NCBI GenBank assembly: GCA_046703825.1
Contig: JBJKSO010000065.1
Coordinates: forward strand, 1-63,134
Reading direction: 5' to 3'
DNA: 63,134 nucleotides
Source of the DNA: JBJKSO01 sp046703825
GTDB lineage: Bacteria > Chloroflexota > Dormibacteria > Aeolococcales > Bog-877
Shown here: in pieces, positions 25,878 to 34,784 of the stretch
Position numbering within the stretch: position 1 is the first letter of the stretch
Layout: each line of letters opens with the position of its first letter
Notes under the pieces: model-generated
Told to the model about the DNA's origin: nothing
Database searches by the model: none
Seen by the model: the letters and a program-made list of their open reading frames with translations, nothing else
Program-made: the position numbers and the translations under genes

Positions 25878-26381
25878 GTGAGAGGGTGCCGGGGGAGCCA
25901 TGGTCGCCTGCGCCGGAGAGGCCGGCTGGCGTTGCCAAGGCGGCGGCGCCCAACCGTGCTCACGCTGGAGGTCGGTCTGCGTGATGGCGAGCCCCTGGTG
26001 CTGCGCTCCTCCGAAGTCGGTTCGCTGGCCGAGGTACGCTCTTTCGTTAGGAGAGCTCTGCACCATGGCCATTGGGACGCAGCTCCGGACCTGCCCATCC
26101 TCCTCACCCACGAGCTTCTCGTCGGTCTCGGATCGATGGGGCAGCGCTGGTGGCTGACGCTGGTGGTGCGCCCGCGGCGCTTTCGGGTGTACGTCTGCCA
26201 GCGCGAGCCCGCGGAGCGCAACCAGAGCTCGCTGCGGCTGGTCGGCCGGCTGGCCACCTCCTTCGGAGTGACGCCCGGCGGACCGGGGGGCTTGGAAGCT
26301 TGGGTGGCTGCCGACCTCAGCCAGAGCCTCCGCCACACCTGGTCGGAGGAGGCAGGGCTGGCGGGGCAGCTCGGACCATGA
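25878..26381 (+). CDS. degenerate HATPase (anti-sigma kinase-like) protein
   Basis: 167 residues. The segment from about residue 40 on follows the order of RsbW/SpoIIAB-type kinases: SSEVGSLAEVRSFVRRALHH, LPILLTHELLVGLGSMGQRW, LTLVVRPRRFRVYVCQ and LRLVGRLATSFGVTPGGPGG. However, the N-box that reads ELVTNA in active proteins is E79-L-L-V-G83 here, and the Asp-x-Gly-x-Gly box is replaced by QREPAERN, so ATP binding is unlikely. The N-terminal 25 residues are very basic, and the real start may be further downstream. The assignment is by pattern and should be tested by profile search. Confidence 0.5.
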   Translation: MRGCRGSHGRLRRRGRLALPRRRRPTVLTLEVGLRDGEPLVLRSSEVGSLAEVRSFVRRALHHGHWDAAPDLPILLTHELLVGLGSMGQRWWLTLVVRPRRFRVYVCQREPAERNQSSLRLVGRLATSFGVTPGGPGGLEAWVAADLSQSLRHTWSEEAGLAGQLGP

Positions 26382-26400
26382 CCCAAGCCCACCGCAGCGC

Positions 26401-27837
26401 TTGATCAAGATCCCGGAAGACTCCGAGCCGGACGAATTCCGCCGCCTCGGCCACGCCGCCGTGGACTGGGTGGCGGACTACCTCGAGCGCCTGCCCGGCC
26501 TTCCGCCGCTGAGCCAGGCCAAGCCGGGGGCGCTGGTGGCGGCGCTGCCGGGGTCGGCACCTATCCGGGGTGAGGCCATGGAGACCGTGCTGGCCGATCT
26601 CGAGCAGCTCATCCCGGGCATCACCCACTGGGGTCACCCGCGTTTCTTCGCCTACTTCAACAGCTCGGGTTCGACGCCGGCCATTCTGGGCGAGCTGATC
26701 ACGGCCGGCCTCAACGTCAACGCCATGCTCTGGCGCACCTCGCCCTCCGCCACCGAGTTGGAGTACGTGGTCTGCCGCTGGCTGGCGCGCCTGCTCGGGC
26801 TCCCCGACAGCTTCGACGGCCACATCAACGACACCGCCTCCGTCTCGACCCTGGTGGCGCTGGCCGGCGCCCGGGAGGCCCTCGGGCGGGAGATCGGCGA
26901 GCGCGGCCTCGGAGCGCGCGAGGACCTCCCCCAACTCCGTGTCTATGCCTCGGACCAGGCCCACTCCTCGGTTGAGAAGGCGGTGATCACCCTGGGCCTG
27001 GGCCGCCGCGGCTTCTGCGCGGTTGAGTCGGACGCCGCGTATCGGATGCTGCCGGCGGCGCTGGAGCGCGAGATCGCGGCCGATCTCAGCCGGGATCAGT
27101 TGCCCTGCGCCGTGGTGGCGACGGTGGGTACCACCGCCAGCACAAGTATCGACCCGGTGCCGGAGCTGGCCCAGATCTGCCGCCGGCACGGGATCTGGCT
27201 GCACCTGGACGGCGCCCACGGAGGCGCGATGGCGGTCGTGCCGGAGTACCGCTCGGTGCTTGCGGGGGCGGAGCTAGCCGACTCGCTGGTGGTTAACCCG
27301 CACAAGTGGCTGTTCACCCAGCTGGACTGCTCGGTACTCTTCACCGCTCGCCCCGAGGTGCTCCGGCAGGCGTTCTCCGTTGTCCCCGAGTACCTGCGCA
27401 GCCCGGGGGAAGAGATGGCGGCCCGCAACCTGATGGACTTCGGGGTCGCGCTGGGGCGGCGGATGCGAGCGCTAAAGCTCTGGTTCGTGCTGCGACACTT
27501 CGGCCAGGAGGGGCTGGCCGAGCGGATCCGTGAGCACGTCCAGATGGCGGGGTGGCTGGCGGAAGCGATCCGCGCGGAGGACGCCTGGGAGCTGTGCGCC
27601 CCGGTTCCCATGGCGACGGTCTGCTTCCGCCACCATCCCCGGGCGATGGGGGCGGAGGCGGAGCTGGCCGACCACAACCGCCGGTTGATGGACCGCGTCA
27701 ACCGCGGCGGCCGGGTCTTCATCTCCCACGCCGAGCTGAAGGGCCGGCTCGTACTTCGGGCCTCGATCGGAAGCGTCCGCACCCGTCCCGCGGACGTGGA
27801 AGAGCTGTGGCGGGAGCTCAGGTCGGCGGCTAGCTGA
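26401..27837 (+). CDS. pyridoxal-phosphate-dependent group II decarboxylase (aromatic-L-amino-acid decarboxylase-like)
   Basis: PLP enzyme of 478 residues, TTG start, that removes the carboxyl group of an amino acid. Key features are ITHWGHPRFFAYFNSSGSTP, GHINDTASVSTLVALAGARE, YASDQAHSSVEKAVITLGLG, the PLP-binding Asp in WLHLDGAHGG, and the Schiff-base Lys302 in VVNPHKWLFTQLDCS. The C-terminus reads LRASIGSVRTRPADVEELWR. It resembles bacterial tryptophan/phenylacetaldehyde-type decarboxylases; the substrate is not certain. Its last 48 bases are part of the direct repeat that borders the island, so its 3' end may be the integration site. Confidence 0.9.
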   Translation: MIKIPEDSEPDEFRRLGHAAVDWVADYLERLPGLPPLSQAKPGALVAALPGSAPIRGEAMETVLADLEQLIPGITHWGHPRFFAYFNSSGSTPAILGELITAGLNVNAMLWRTSPSATELEYVVCRWLARLLGLPDSFDGHINDTASVSTLVALAGAREALGREIGERGLGAREDLPQLRVYASDQAHSSVEKAVITLGLGRRGFCAVESDAAYRMLPAALEREIAADLSRDQLPCAVVATVGTTASTSIDPVPELAQICRRHGIWLHLDGAHGGAMAVVPEYRSVLAGAELADSLVVNPHKWLFTQLDCSVLFTARPEVLRQAFSVVPEYLRSPGEEMAARNLMDFGVALGRRMRALKLWFVLRHFGQEGLAERIREHVQMAGWLAEAIRAEDAWELCAPVPMATVCFRHHPRAMGAEAELADHNRRLMDRVNRGGRVFISHAELKGRLVLRASIGSVRTRPADVEELWRELRSAAS

Positions 27838-27840
27838 GCC
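27790..27840 (+). repeat. left copy of a 51-bp imperfect direct repeat (candidate att site)
   Basis: Matches 42703-42753 at 41 of 51 positions without gaps, with a perfect 15-bp core GCGGCTAGCTGAGCC at 27826-27840. It covers the last 15 sense codons and the stop of the decarboxylase (ending in Ala-Ala-Ser-stop). The two copies enclose the low-GC catabolic cluster, as attL and attR of an integrated element would. Confidence 0.6.
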
Positions 27841-28343
27841 GGATCTCCCCCCCTGCAGCCGCTGTTTGCGTCGACTGGCGTCGGCGGGCCTGGCACCCCT
27901 TCAACCCGTCGCGGGCTTCGGCGTGCAGGCCGTACCCGGTTGGGCGGATAGCCGCTCCGCCGGGCACCGCCGCGGTCGGACCAGGCATGGGCGCCGAGGC
28001 GTGTCCCCAGCCCCACCGACCCCCGACCGGGTGGGTAGACGACCGGGCCACGAGCGGGACCGCCGCCGCGACCGGCTTGGGCGTCTCCATGGAGCTCGAG
28101 CCGCGATCGCTGCGAGAGGTGCCAGCTTCCTCGATTGCGTTGTGAGGCCGCATCCCCGTCTAAGAGCATTCCTTGACCTCGGAGCACATCGGTACAACCC
28201 AGCTACCAAACGCTGCCTGGCCCGAGGTGGCGCTAGCTCCCTGCCTCCGGCCCCTCCTCCACCTGCCTCAGCGTCGGCCCGGCTCAACCGGCAGGTGTGG
28301 GCAGATCCGCCAAACAGCTGACTCGACTAGACCTTGACAATCG
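27841..28343. other. gene-free left flank of the island
   Basis: About 500 bp with only short open frames of unusual composition on both strands, none with a recognisable motif. A TTGACA hexamer occurs at 28334-28339 just before the GntR gene, but no matching -10 is found at 16-18 bp. Confidence 0.5.
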
Positions 28344-29069
28344 ATGGTGCCTGATGCATCCTACATCGCCGTGGACCGGCGCCCAACTATCGGGATCGGG
28401 CTGGAACTCGTCTCTGACGGGCGGCTGACGACGCCGCGCACTCTGGAGGGGGCGGTGACCGATCTCCTTCGGAGGCGAATTCTCACGGGCGACCTCGGCC
28501 CCGGCACCCCGCTGCGTCAGGCGGAGCTGGCTAGTCACCTGGGTACTTCGATTACACCGGTCCGTGCGGCAATCTCTCAGCTCGTGGAGGAGGGGTTGAT
28601 CGTTGCCCACGCCCACCGGAGCGTGTCCGTGGTGGACCCGAGTCCCGACGACCTTCGCGAGGTCTACGAGATGAGAGTTCTCTTGGAACCCGCCAGCGTG
28701 GAGAAGGCAACGCTGAACTTCACCGAGGATCACTTCCGCCGAGCGAATGATCTCCTGGCGGCGCTCGAAGCCGAAGAAAGTATGGGTGTCTGGAGCAGTC
28801 TGAACCGAGACTTCCACGTTACGTTGGTATCTGCATGTGGCTCCTCGCGCTTGACGCGGGTTGTCTTCGATCTGCTCGGGTTGTCGGCCCTCCAAATCCG
28901 GCGCGCTCTAGACGCAACGGTGACCGCGAACCGCCGGGCGAGCGCTGACGTTGAGCACAGGTCCATTCTTCAGGCCATCGCCAATCGTGACCCGCAGAAA
29001 GTACGTGCCGAAGTTCGACAGCACCTTAAGTCGAGCAACGCAATCGTGACCATGGACGTTACCCGGTGA
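28344..29069 (+). CDS. GntR-family transcriptional regulator with FCD domain (island regulator)
   Basis: 241 residues. The winged helix spans roughly residues 25-95: LEGAVTDLLRRRILTGDLGP, LRQAELASHLGTSITPVRAA and ISQLVEEGLIVAHAHRSVSV. The FCD domain follows with DDLREVYEMRVLLEPASVEK, WSSLNRDFHVTLVSACGSSR and the His of DVEHRSILQAIANRD. It stands 43 bp before the transporter operon in the same direction and is the only regulator in the island, so it probably represses the cluster until the imported acid or its CoA ester binds. Its codon use is intermediate between flank and island core. Confidence 0.88.
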   Translation: MVPDASYIAVDRRPTIGIGLELVSDGRLTTPRTLEGAVTDLLRRRILTGDLGPGTPLRQAELASHLGTSITPVRAAISQLVEEGLIVAHAHRSVSVVDPSPDDLREVYEMRVLLEPASVEKATLNFTEDHFRRANDLLAALEAEESMGVWSSLNRDFHVTLVSACGSSRLTRVVFDLLGLSALQIRRALDATVTANRRASADVEHRSILQAIANRDPQKVRAEVRQHLKSSNAIVTMDVTR

Positions 29070-29112
29070 TGCGCGCCGAAGGTCTACGCAGTGAGTACGA
29101 GGAGGGAGAAGG

Positions 29113-30333
29113 GTGATCAAAAGAAGCCGTAAGCTCGGGCTTCCTATGCTTGTCGCCACGCTGCTGCTGGCAGCGGGTGGGGGAGCGACGGCGTCGGCCA
29201 GCCAACGCAAGCCGGTCACCATTGGTATATCCCTATCCCTAACTGGCGACTTCTCTGGCATCGGCGTGGGCGAGCTACACGGGTACAAGCTCTGGCAGCA
29301 ATATGTCAATCACCACGGAGGTCTACTCGGGCGCAAGGTGCAACTGCTGGTCTCCGACGATGCCAGTGACCCTAACACAGCCGTAGCGAACTACGAAAAC
29401 TTCATCACAAAGGACCATGTGAACCTAATCTTTGGTCCACCTACCACGCTCATAGGTGCACCGAGCGGCCTCGTCGCAAAGCGATACGGCTACGCCTTTC
29501 CCAACGCAGCGTCAGGGGCTCCGTTGATCCTCCAAGAAAAGCTCAACAACTTCTTTCTAATGCAGCCGGCGGGGCCGCTCCAGACCGGCACGGTCTGGGT
29601 TCATTACATACTGTCACTTCCCAAGTCAGAGCGACCCAAGACCGTCGCATACGTGGCGCTACAGGACCCCTTTCTGACTCCCGCAACGCAGCTTGTCCAG
29701 AAAGAATTTGCCAAAGCAGGCATCAGGTCGGTCTATTACCAAGTCTACGGGACAGAAGATCAGGAGATGGAACCCATCGCTGCCGCCATCGCCGCTACCC
29801 ACGCTCAGATGGTGGTTGCCGGATCACAGGAGTACGACTGCTTCAATCTGGTCAAAGCAATGGTCGCTGAGCACTACAATCCCAAGTACCTGTTCTTCAT
29901 GAACGGGCCCGGTTACCCGCATCTCTTCCCCCAAAACGTCGGATCCCAGAACGTCAATGGCGTATTCACCGCTCTGGGATGGTATCCGCAGGAGCACACC
30001 ACGGGCCAAAAGACGTTCGAGAAAAACTACTTGAAGAAGTACGGAGGCTCCCCCGAGGGGATCTCGCCTGACGCGGTCGAAGCCTACACCGTTGGCCAAG
30101 TAATGACTGAGGCTATCAATAAGACTCACTCCCTCAGCAACGCAAAGATTATCGCTGCCCTTCACCACGGCACCTGGCAGAGTCTTCAAGGACCGCTCCA
30201 CTTTGGCGCTAACGGGGTTCCCAAGGAGGGCTTGGACCTCATGGAATGGATCAAAGGGAAGCTCCTGTCGGTATATCCCGGACGCGTATCCGTACATGCG
30301 CCACTAATCCCTAAGCCAAACTGGGGCGGATGA
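29113..30333 (+). CDS. ABC transporter substrate-binding protein, LivK family (island)
   Basis: 406 residues, GTG start behind a strong GGAGGGAGAAGG ribosome site. It has a signal peptide (basic MIKRSRKLG, hydrophobic LPMLVATLLLAAGGGATA) and no lipobox Cys. The mature part is a type I periplasmic-binding fold: VTIGISLSLTGDFSGIGVGE, LLVSDDASDPNTAVANYENF, INLIFGPP-like segment at VNLIFGPPTTLIGAPSG. Relatives of this Peripla_BP_6 group bind aromatic acids, amides, urea and branched-chain amino acids. It is the first gene of a five-gene transporter set; the substrate is probably the acid degraded by the downstream enzymes (inference). Confidence 0.9.
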   Translation: MIKRSRKLGLPMLVATLLLAAGGGATASASQRKPVTIGISLSLTGDFSGIGVGELHGYKLWQQYVNHHGGLLGRKVQLLVSDDASDPNTAVANYENFITKDHVNLIFGPPTTLIGAPSGLVAKRYGYAFPNAASGAPLILQEKLNNFFLMQPAGPLQTGTVWVHYILSLPKSERPKTVAYVALQDPFLTPATQLVQKEFAKAGIRSVYYQVYGTEDQEMEPIAAAIAATHAQMVVAGSQEYDCFNLVKAMVAEHYNPKYLFFMNGPGYPHLFPQNVGSQNVNGVFTALGWYPQEHTTGQKTFEKNYLKKYGGSPEGISPDAVEAYTVGQVMTEAINKTHSLSNAKIIAALHHGTWQSLQGPLHFGANGVPKEGLDLMEWIKGKLLSVYPGRVSVHAPLIPKPNWGG

Positions 30334-30389
30334 GTTCCAGATAATCCGAAAGACCACACTAACTGCACAGCGACTGGAGACTAACGTAC

Positions 30390-31262
30390 TTGGCACTGTT
30401 TGGCTACGCTCTGCTGCTCGGACTGCTGATTGGCGGTGTATACTCACTTATGGCGAGTGGGTTGGCGCTCGTCTGGGGTGTAATGAGGATGTTGAACCTT
30501 GCGCAAGCGGCGTTCGTCATCCTGGGTGGATACCTCGACTATACGCTCAGCCAGCAATTCCACTTGAATCCTTATGTAGCAATAGTTCCGGTGGCGGTAA
30601 TCATGTTCGCCGTCGGCGTAGCGATCTACTATCTCGTGTTCAGGCCGCTCCGAGCCGAGAGGCAGACGCTCTCGATCCTGGTGAGCTACGCTGTCATGTT
30701 GGCCGTGGTCGGCGTCCTGGGAGCGGTATACAACACCAATGACGTCAGCATCTCACCATCGCTTGGGGTTCAGTCTTGGCAGGTGCTGGGCTATCACGTG
30801 CCGGCGGTTCAAATCATCGGGTTCGTACTGGCAATAGCCCTACTGGGCGGGCTTGTCTGGTTCCTGACGACCAGTCGCCTCGGCCGAGCAGTACGCGCCG
30901 CAACCCAAAATCCTACAGCAGCTACTCTGCTGGGCGTCCGTACTGATGTGGTGGGGGCAATAGGTTTTGGTATCGGCACCGCCACTGGGGCGGTTGGTGG
31001 CGCCATTTACGGGATGATTTATTCCTTCAACCCCAACAGCACGCTGGACCTGATCGGATTGCTCCTGTGCATTGTCGTTGTCGGAGGATTCGGTAGCCTC
31101 CGCGGGACGATTGTCGCTGGTGTGGGGCTTGGGGTTGCCACGTCGCTGGTCTTCGCGTATGCACCGATGTGGTCGGGGTTAGGCTTCTACGGTGTACTAG
31201 CGCTCTTTCTTCTGTTCAGACCACAGGGCCTGTGGGGGGTCCCGCAGTGGCGAATAGAGTGA
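30390..31262 (+). CDS. livH: branched-chain/aromatic acid ABC transporter permease LivH (island)
   Basis: 290 residues, TTG start with GGAGA about ten bases upstream. It begins LFGYALLLGLLIGGVYSLMA and has the LivH hallmark GLALVWGVMRMLNLAQAAFV, then ILGGYLDYTLSQQF. Eight hydrophobic segments end in LLFRPQGLWGVPQWRIE. It overlaps the following livM-type gene. It shares the family but little direct sequence with livH at 864-1772, so the two systems are not recent duplicates. Confidence 0.93.
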   Translation: MALFGYALLLGLLIGGVYSLMASGLALVWGVMRMLNLAQAAFVILGGYLDYTLSQQFHLNPYVAIVPVAVIMFAVGVAIYYLVFRPLRAERQTLSILVSYAVMLAVVGVLGAVYNTNDVSISPSLGVQSWQVLGYHVPAVQIIGFVLAIALLGGLVWFLTTSRLGRAVRAATQNPTAATLLGVRTDVVGAIGFGIGTATGAVGGAIYGMIYSFNPNSTLDLIGLLLCIVVVGGFGSLRGTIVAGVGLGVATSLVFAYAPMWSGLGFYGVLALFLLFRPQGLWGVPQWRIE

Positions 31263-32260
31263 ACGGGCTGACCAGACAGGGCGTACTAAAGAGTGGGATC
31301 GTATTCGGAGCGCTCCTAGCCTTTCCGTTCGTGTTTCGGGCGGAATGGGCGATTGACGCGGCCTTCTTCGGCCTCATGTATGCGGGCCTAGCCGTTTCCT
31401 GGAACATAATCGGCGGCTTTGGGGGCTACGTCTGGCTAGGAATGGTGACGTTCTTCGGAGTGGGCGCCTATAGCGAGGCGATAGTCTTCCAGCACGTGTC
31501 GCTGACAGCTGCATGGCCCCCTCTAGTAGCGGCAATCCCTATCGGTGTTGCAGCTGGAATAGTTGCTATCCCGCTTGGGCTGATCTTGCTTCGGGTAAGA
31601 GGGGCCGTGTTCGCCGTAGTGTCCTTGGCCTTCTTGTTCCTCGCTGAGATCTTTGCGTCAAACTGGTCTGGAATAACCAACGGCGCAGAGGGGATGGGAC
31701 TACCCCAGGCTCCCACAGGTAGTGGCCCCTACGCGCTGCCCTTCTACCTAATGATGTTGTTCCTAGTAGTACTGGCCATGGTGGTAGCCTGGACGATCTT
31801 CCGAAGTCGGATGGGCCTGATGCTGCTTGCAATAAGATCGGATGAGGAGCGGGCTCGCGGGTTGGGCGTCCCGACGGGTGCGGTGAAGCTTATTGCCTTC
31901 TGCCTCAGCTGCGCGCTCGCCGCGATGATCGGAGGTGTCTGGGCATACTATCTAGGATTCATCTATCCAATTTTTGCATTCAGCGCAAACACCGCATTCG
32001 CAGTAGTTATGATGGTATACCTTGGCGGCAGAGGCACACTATGGGGGCCGTTTGTGGGTGCGTTGCTCGTCGCCCCAGCACAAGAGTATTTCGCATTCAC
32101 GCTCGGGCAAAGCCAGTTGTACCTGATCGCGTATGCCCTTGTGTTCCTTGTGGTCATTCGCTGGCTCCCACGCGGAATCGTGCCAACCCTTTCGGACGTA
32201 CTCGCAAAGCGCAACGCGCGGCGAGAGACCGTGGTCGCTGATACCAAGGTTGCCGTCTAA
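31247..32260 (+). CDS. livM: branched-chain/aromatic acid ABC transporter permease LivM (island)
   Basis: 337 residues with about nine hydrophobic segments. LivM stretches include AGLAVSWNIIGGFGGYVWLG, ILLRVRGAVFAVVSLAFLFL, NGAEGMGLPQAP, and SRMGLMLLAIRSDEERARGLG. GTG 31247 is preceded by a G-rich run; GTG 31259, which overlaps the livH stop as GTGA, is an equally good start and would mean direct coupling. It ends with a charged cytoplasmic tail (LAKRNARRETVVADTKVAV). Confidence 0.93.
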   Translation: MANRVNGLTRQGVLKSGIVFGALLAFPFVFRAEWAIDAAFFGLMYAGLAVSWNIIGGFGGYVWLGMVTFFGVGAYSEAIVFQHVSLTAAWPPLVAAIPIGVAAGIVAIPLGLILLRVRGAVFAVVSLAFLFLAEIFASNWSGITNGAEGMGLPQAPTGSGPYALPFYLMMLFLVVLAMVVAWTIFRSRMGLMLLAIRSDEERARGLGVPTGAVKLIAFCLSCALAAMIGGVWAYYLGFIYPIFAFSANTAFAVVMMVYLGGRGTLWGPFVGALLVAPAQEYFAFTLGQSQLYLIAYALVFLVVIRWLPRGIVPTLSDVLAKRNARRETVVADTKVAV

Positions 32261-32262
32261 CC

Positions 32263-32997
32263 GTGGAAGCTGTTCTTGAAGCCAACGAGGTCGTCAAGCG
32301 CTTTGGCGGCGTGACGGCGCTGAACGCGTGCTGCATTCGCGCCCAGGCGGGCCAAGTGACTGGGCTCATTGGGCCTAACGGATCGGGGAAGACAACTCTG
32401 TTCAACGTCATGAGTGGCTACATGCGTCCAGACAGCGGAAGTGTCGCGGTTGGCGGAAGAGTAATCGACCACGCCACTCCACAGGTGATGTTTGGTCTCG
32501 GGGTCGTACGCACGTTTCAGTACGCACGCCTGTTTCCCGAGTTGACCGCAACCGAAATCTTGGCTTTGGCCATGCGCAAGCGTTTCCAAACACTTCTCGG
32601 TCCTCGGGTCGAGCCAGCGGATGGAGAAGCGATCACTGCCGCTCTACAGCGTGTAGGTCTTGCCGACCACGCAAAGAGGCGCGCCGGCCAGCTGTCCTAT
32701 GGACAGCAGCGCCTACTCGAGTTTGCGAGCGCTACCTTGAGCTCACCACGGGTTGTGCTTCTTGACGAGCCTGCCGCCGGGGTCAACCCAGCTATGGTCG
32801 AGAAGCTTGCAGATCACATCGAGACACTCAGATCCCAGGGCGTCAGCGTACTGATCGTGGAGCATCAGTTGGACTTTATTATGCGTTTGTGCGACGTTGT
32901 GTTCGTTCTTGCCGACGGCAAGACAATCGCGGAAGGCGCGCCCCATGAGGTCGCCCGCCAGCCCGCGGTATTGGATGCATACCTCGGAGTGGGCTAG
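32263..32997 (+). CDS. livG: ABC transporter ATP-binding protein LivG (island)
   Basis: First ATPase of the importer, 244 residues, GTG start 2 bp after livM. Walker A is LIGPNGSGKTTLFNVMSG, the signature is QLSYGQQRLLEFA (Tyr in place of the second Gly), Walker B is RVVLLDEPAAGVNP, and the switch His is in IVEHQLDFI. The GLIGPNGSGKTT start and the short C-terminal extension are typical of LivG. Its stop shares one base with the livF start. Confidence 0.94.
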   Translation: MEAVLEANEVVKRFGGVTALNACCIRAQAGQVTGLIGPNGSGKTTLFNVMSGYMRPDSGSVAVGGRVIDHATPQVMFGLGVVRTFQYARLFPELTATEILALAMRKRFQTLLGPRVEPADGEAITAALQRVGLADHAKRRAGQLSYGQQRLLEFASATLSSPRVVLLDEPAAGVNPAMVEKLADHIETLRSQGVSVLIVEHQLDFIMRLCDVVFVLADGKTIAEGAPHEVARQPAVLDAYLGVG

Positions 32998-33746
32998 TGG
33001 CCGAGGGTTTGCTGATTGCCGGCGTTGAAGTGACATACGGCTGGGGCACTGTGCTTCGCGGAGTCGACTTAAATGTAGAGCTTGGTAGCGTCACCTGCGT
33101 CATAGGTCCAAATGGTGCAGGCAAGTCCACACTGCTACGGACTCTGAGTGGACTGCTGAAGCCGACCAAGGGATCAATCACATGGAACGGTCTCTCTCTG
33201 AACGGATTGACCCCGGCGCAAGTCCTTGCCCGCGGCATTGTGCAAGTCCCCCAGGACCGCAGCGCCTTTGCCCAGATGACAGTATGGGAGAACCTGCTGA
33301 TGGGTGGGTATGTCGTGCGCAGTCGACAAGAGGTTCGGAAGCGTGCCGATCGGGTATTGGACATGTTTCCGTCGCTGCGCGCCTGGCGAGGAGTTCGGGC
33401 GGGGACGCTCTCCGGCGGTCAGCAGCGGATGGTCGAGATAGGACGAGCAATGATGCTTGAGCCCCAATTGCTGTTGATGGACGAGATTTCGATGGGGCTG
33501 GAGCCGAAGGCCCGAGCTGCTGCGTTTGCCACTGTGCGCACAATCCGGGAGACCGGCTGCACGGTGCTGCTTGTGGAGCAAAACGCCCGGGCGGGACTGG
33601 CCGTCGCCGATACGGGCGTCGTGATGGAGAGCGGCGAAATTCGGTTGGTTCGTCAAGCTAGTGACCTGCTGTCGGACCCCAACGTAGCCGCCCTGTACCT
33701 CGGGCAAGCATTCAGCGGTGCGTCGACGGAGGTGCGTAAGCCGTGA
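32997..33746 (+). CDS. livF: ABC transporter ATP-binding protein LivF (island)
   Basis: Second ATPase of the importer, 249 residues. Walker A is VIGPNGAGKSTLLRTLSG, the signature is LSGGQQRMVEIGRAMM, Walker B is PQLLLMDEISMGLEP, and the switch region has LVEQNARAGLAVADTGVVM. The line GIVQVPQDRSAFAQMTVWENL corresponds to the LivF Q-loop region. GTG 32997 overlaps the livG stop by one base, and the end overlaps the next gene by 4 bp, which ties the transporter to the catabolic genes in one operon. Confidence 0.94.
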   Translation: MAEGLLIAGVEVTYGWGTVLRGVDLNVELGSVTCVIGPNGAGKSTLLRTLSGLLKPTKGSITWNGLSLNGLTPAQVLARGIVQVPQDRSAFAQMTVWENLLMGGYVVRSRQEVRKRADRVLDMFPSLRAWRGVRAGTLSGGQQRMVEIGRAMMLEPQLLLMDEISMGLEPKARAAAFATVRTIRETGCTVLLVEQNARAGLAVADTGVVMESGEIRLVRQASDLLSDPNVAALYLGQAFSGASTEVRKP

Positions 33747-34750
33747 AGACTGGATGGGCCTTAGACCACAGTGTCCCCGACGTAGTGGAACGCGAGTTGG
33801 TGGCCGAAGCGGAACACGTGGGACTTGACTCTGTTTGGACCATGGAGAATCATCACCTAAGGGATGGAGTGACCACCGCATCCATTAGCTTGGCGCGGAC
33901 ATCAAGAATTCAGGTAGTGATGGGGACGCTCTCACCATCCTTCCGACATCCCATCGAAATCGGCCTAAGTGCAGCGAACCTCGCCCGCGTCTTCCCGGGC
34001 CGCTGCGCCTTGAACCTCGGCGCTGGCATGGCTGAGACACTTGTACGGCTGGGGCTCTCCGTAGACCACCCAGTCGGACGGATGCGCGAGGCCATTGAAA
34101 TCATCAAACTTCTCTTCGCCGGGGAGCGGTTCGCCTACGATGGACGTTTCTACCACGTCGAGAAGCATCACCTTTCGGGAGACCCCGTGCCGTGTCCGCA
34201 AGTCTTCATCAGCGCGATGGGGCCGAGACTTATTTCACTCGCGGGTGAGGTTGCCGACGGTGTAAACCTTCCGTTCTCGCCGCCGGAATATGCACGAGAG
34301 TCGGCAGTGAGGTTTGCTGCTGCCGGGGCGGCAGCAGGGAAAGATCGCAGTTCACAGACCGTCAGCGTCGAAGTGCTGGTACAAGTCATTGACGACCCGG
34401 TAGAGCTAAACGGCGTGCGCAGACTTTTGGGCTTTCACTTTGCGAGCGACGACTTCAAGAAGGTCGTGGCGCCATCGGGCGTCCCCATCGACCACGCGGC
34501 AATTCGCGCAGCATTCGTCGCCAGGGACTTCGTGATGCTAGAGCGCCTCCTGCCCTTCGAGACGTTAACCAACTTCTGTGCCGTCGGAACCGTGGCAGAA
34601 ATCGTGGCGAGGCTGCAAGTGTACCTCAACGCAGGCGCTGACATGATCCTTCTGTACACCGCTGGATCTCCAGAGCAGCGCCTTAGGACAATGCACGAAC
34701 TTGCGCCGGCTGTTAGGGCGGCCCTGGGCAGTGATCTTGCGGTCGCCTGA
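33743..34750 (+). CDS. luciferase-like (LLM) oxidoreductase, F420-dependent type
   Basis: 335 residues of the bacterial-luciferase fold. Recognisable stretches are LVAEAEHVGLDSVWTMENHH, RTSRIQVVMGTLSPSFRHPI, the SAANLARVFPGRCALNLGAG substrate/cofactor region, MREAIEIIKLLFAGERFAYD, and VFISAMGPRLISLAGEVADG. This arrangement is closest to the methylene-H4MPT reductase-like (F420-dependent) subgroup, but FMN use cannot be excluded. Its position between transporter and CoA ligase suggests it reduces or oxygenates the imported substrate early in the pathway. The start overlaps livF (GTGA). Confidence 0.85.
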   Translation: MKTGWALDHSVPDVVERELVAEAEHVGLDSVWTMENHHLRDGVTTASISLARTSRIQVVMGTLSPSFRHPIEIGLSAANLARVFPGRCALNLGAGMAETLVRLGLSVDHPVGRMREAIEIIKLLFAGERFAYDGRFYHVEKHHLSGDPVPCPQVFISAMGPRLISLAGEVADGVNLPFSPPEYARESAVRFAAAGAAAGKDRSSQTVSVEVLVQVIDDPVELNGVRRLLGFHFASDDFKKVVAPSGVPIDHAAIRAAFVARDFVMLERLLPFETLTNFCAVGTVAEIVARLQVYLNAGADMILLYTAGSPEQRLRTMHELAPAVRAALGSDLAVA

Positions 34751-34784
34751 CCAAGCGTACGTGCGTGAAAAGAAAGAGGACTTC

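Noticed and set aside
26317..27219. 300-codon open frame antisense to the PLP decarboxylase
   Set aside because: Composition is that of a mirror of a GC-rich gene; no domain motif, while the plus strand has a complete decarboxylase with its PLP lysine.
27866..28321. 151-codon open frame in the left flank of the island
   Set aside because: Arg/Pro/Ala-rich without any recognisable domain or ribosome site, and equal-length frames exist on the other strand.
28334..28339. TTGACA as -35 of the island regulator
   Set aside because: No acceptable -10 at 16-18 bp; the nearest TA-rich hexamer is 22 bp away and inside the coding region.
864..33746. The two LIV transporters as a recent duplication
   Set aside because: Same families but clearly different sequences and base composition, and only one set has visible ATPases in the window.
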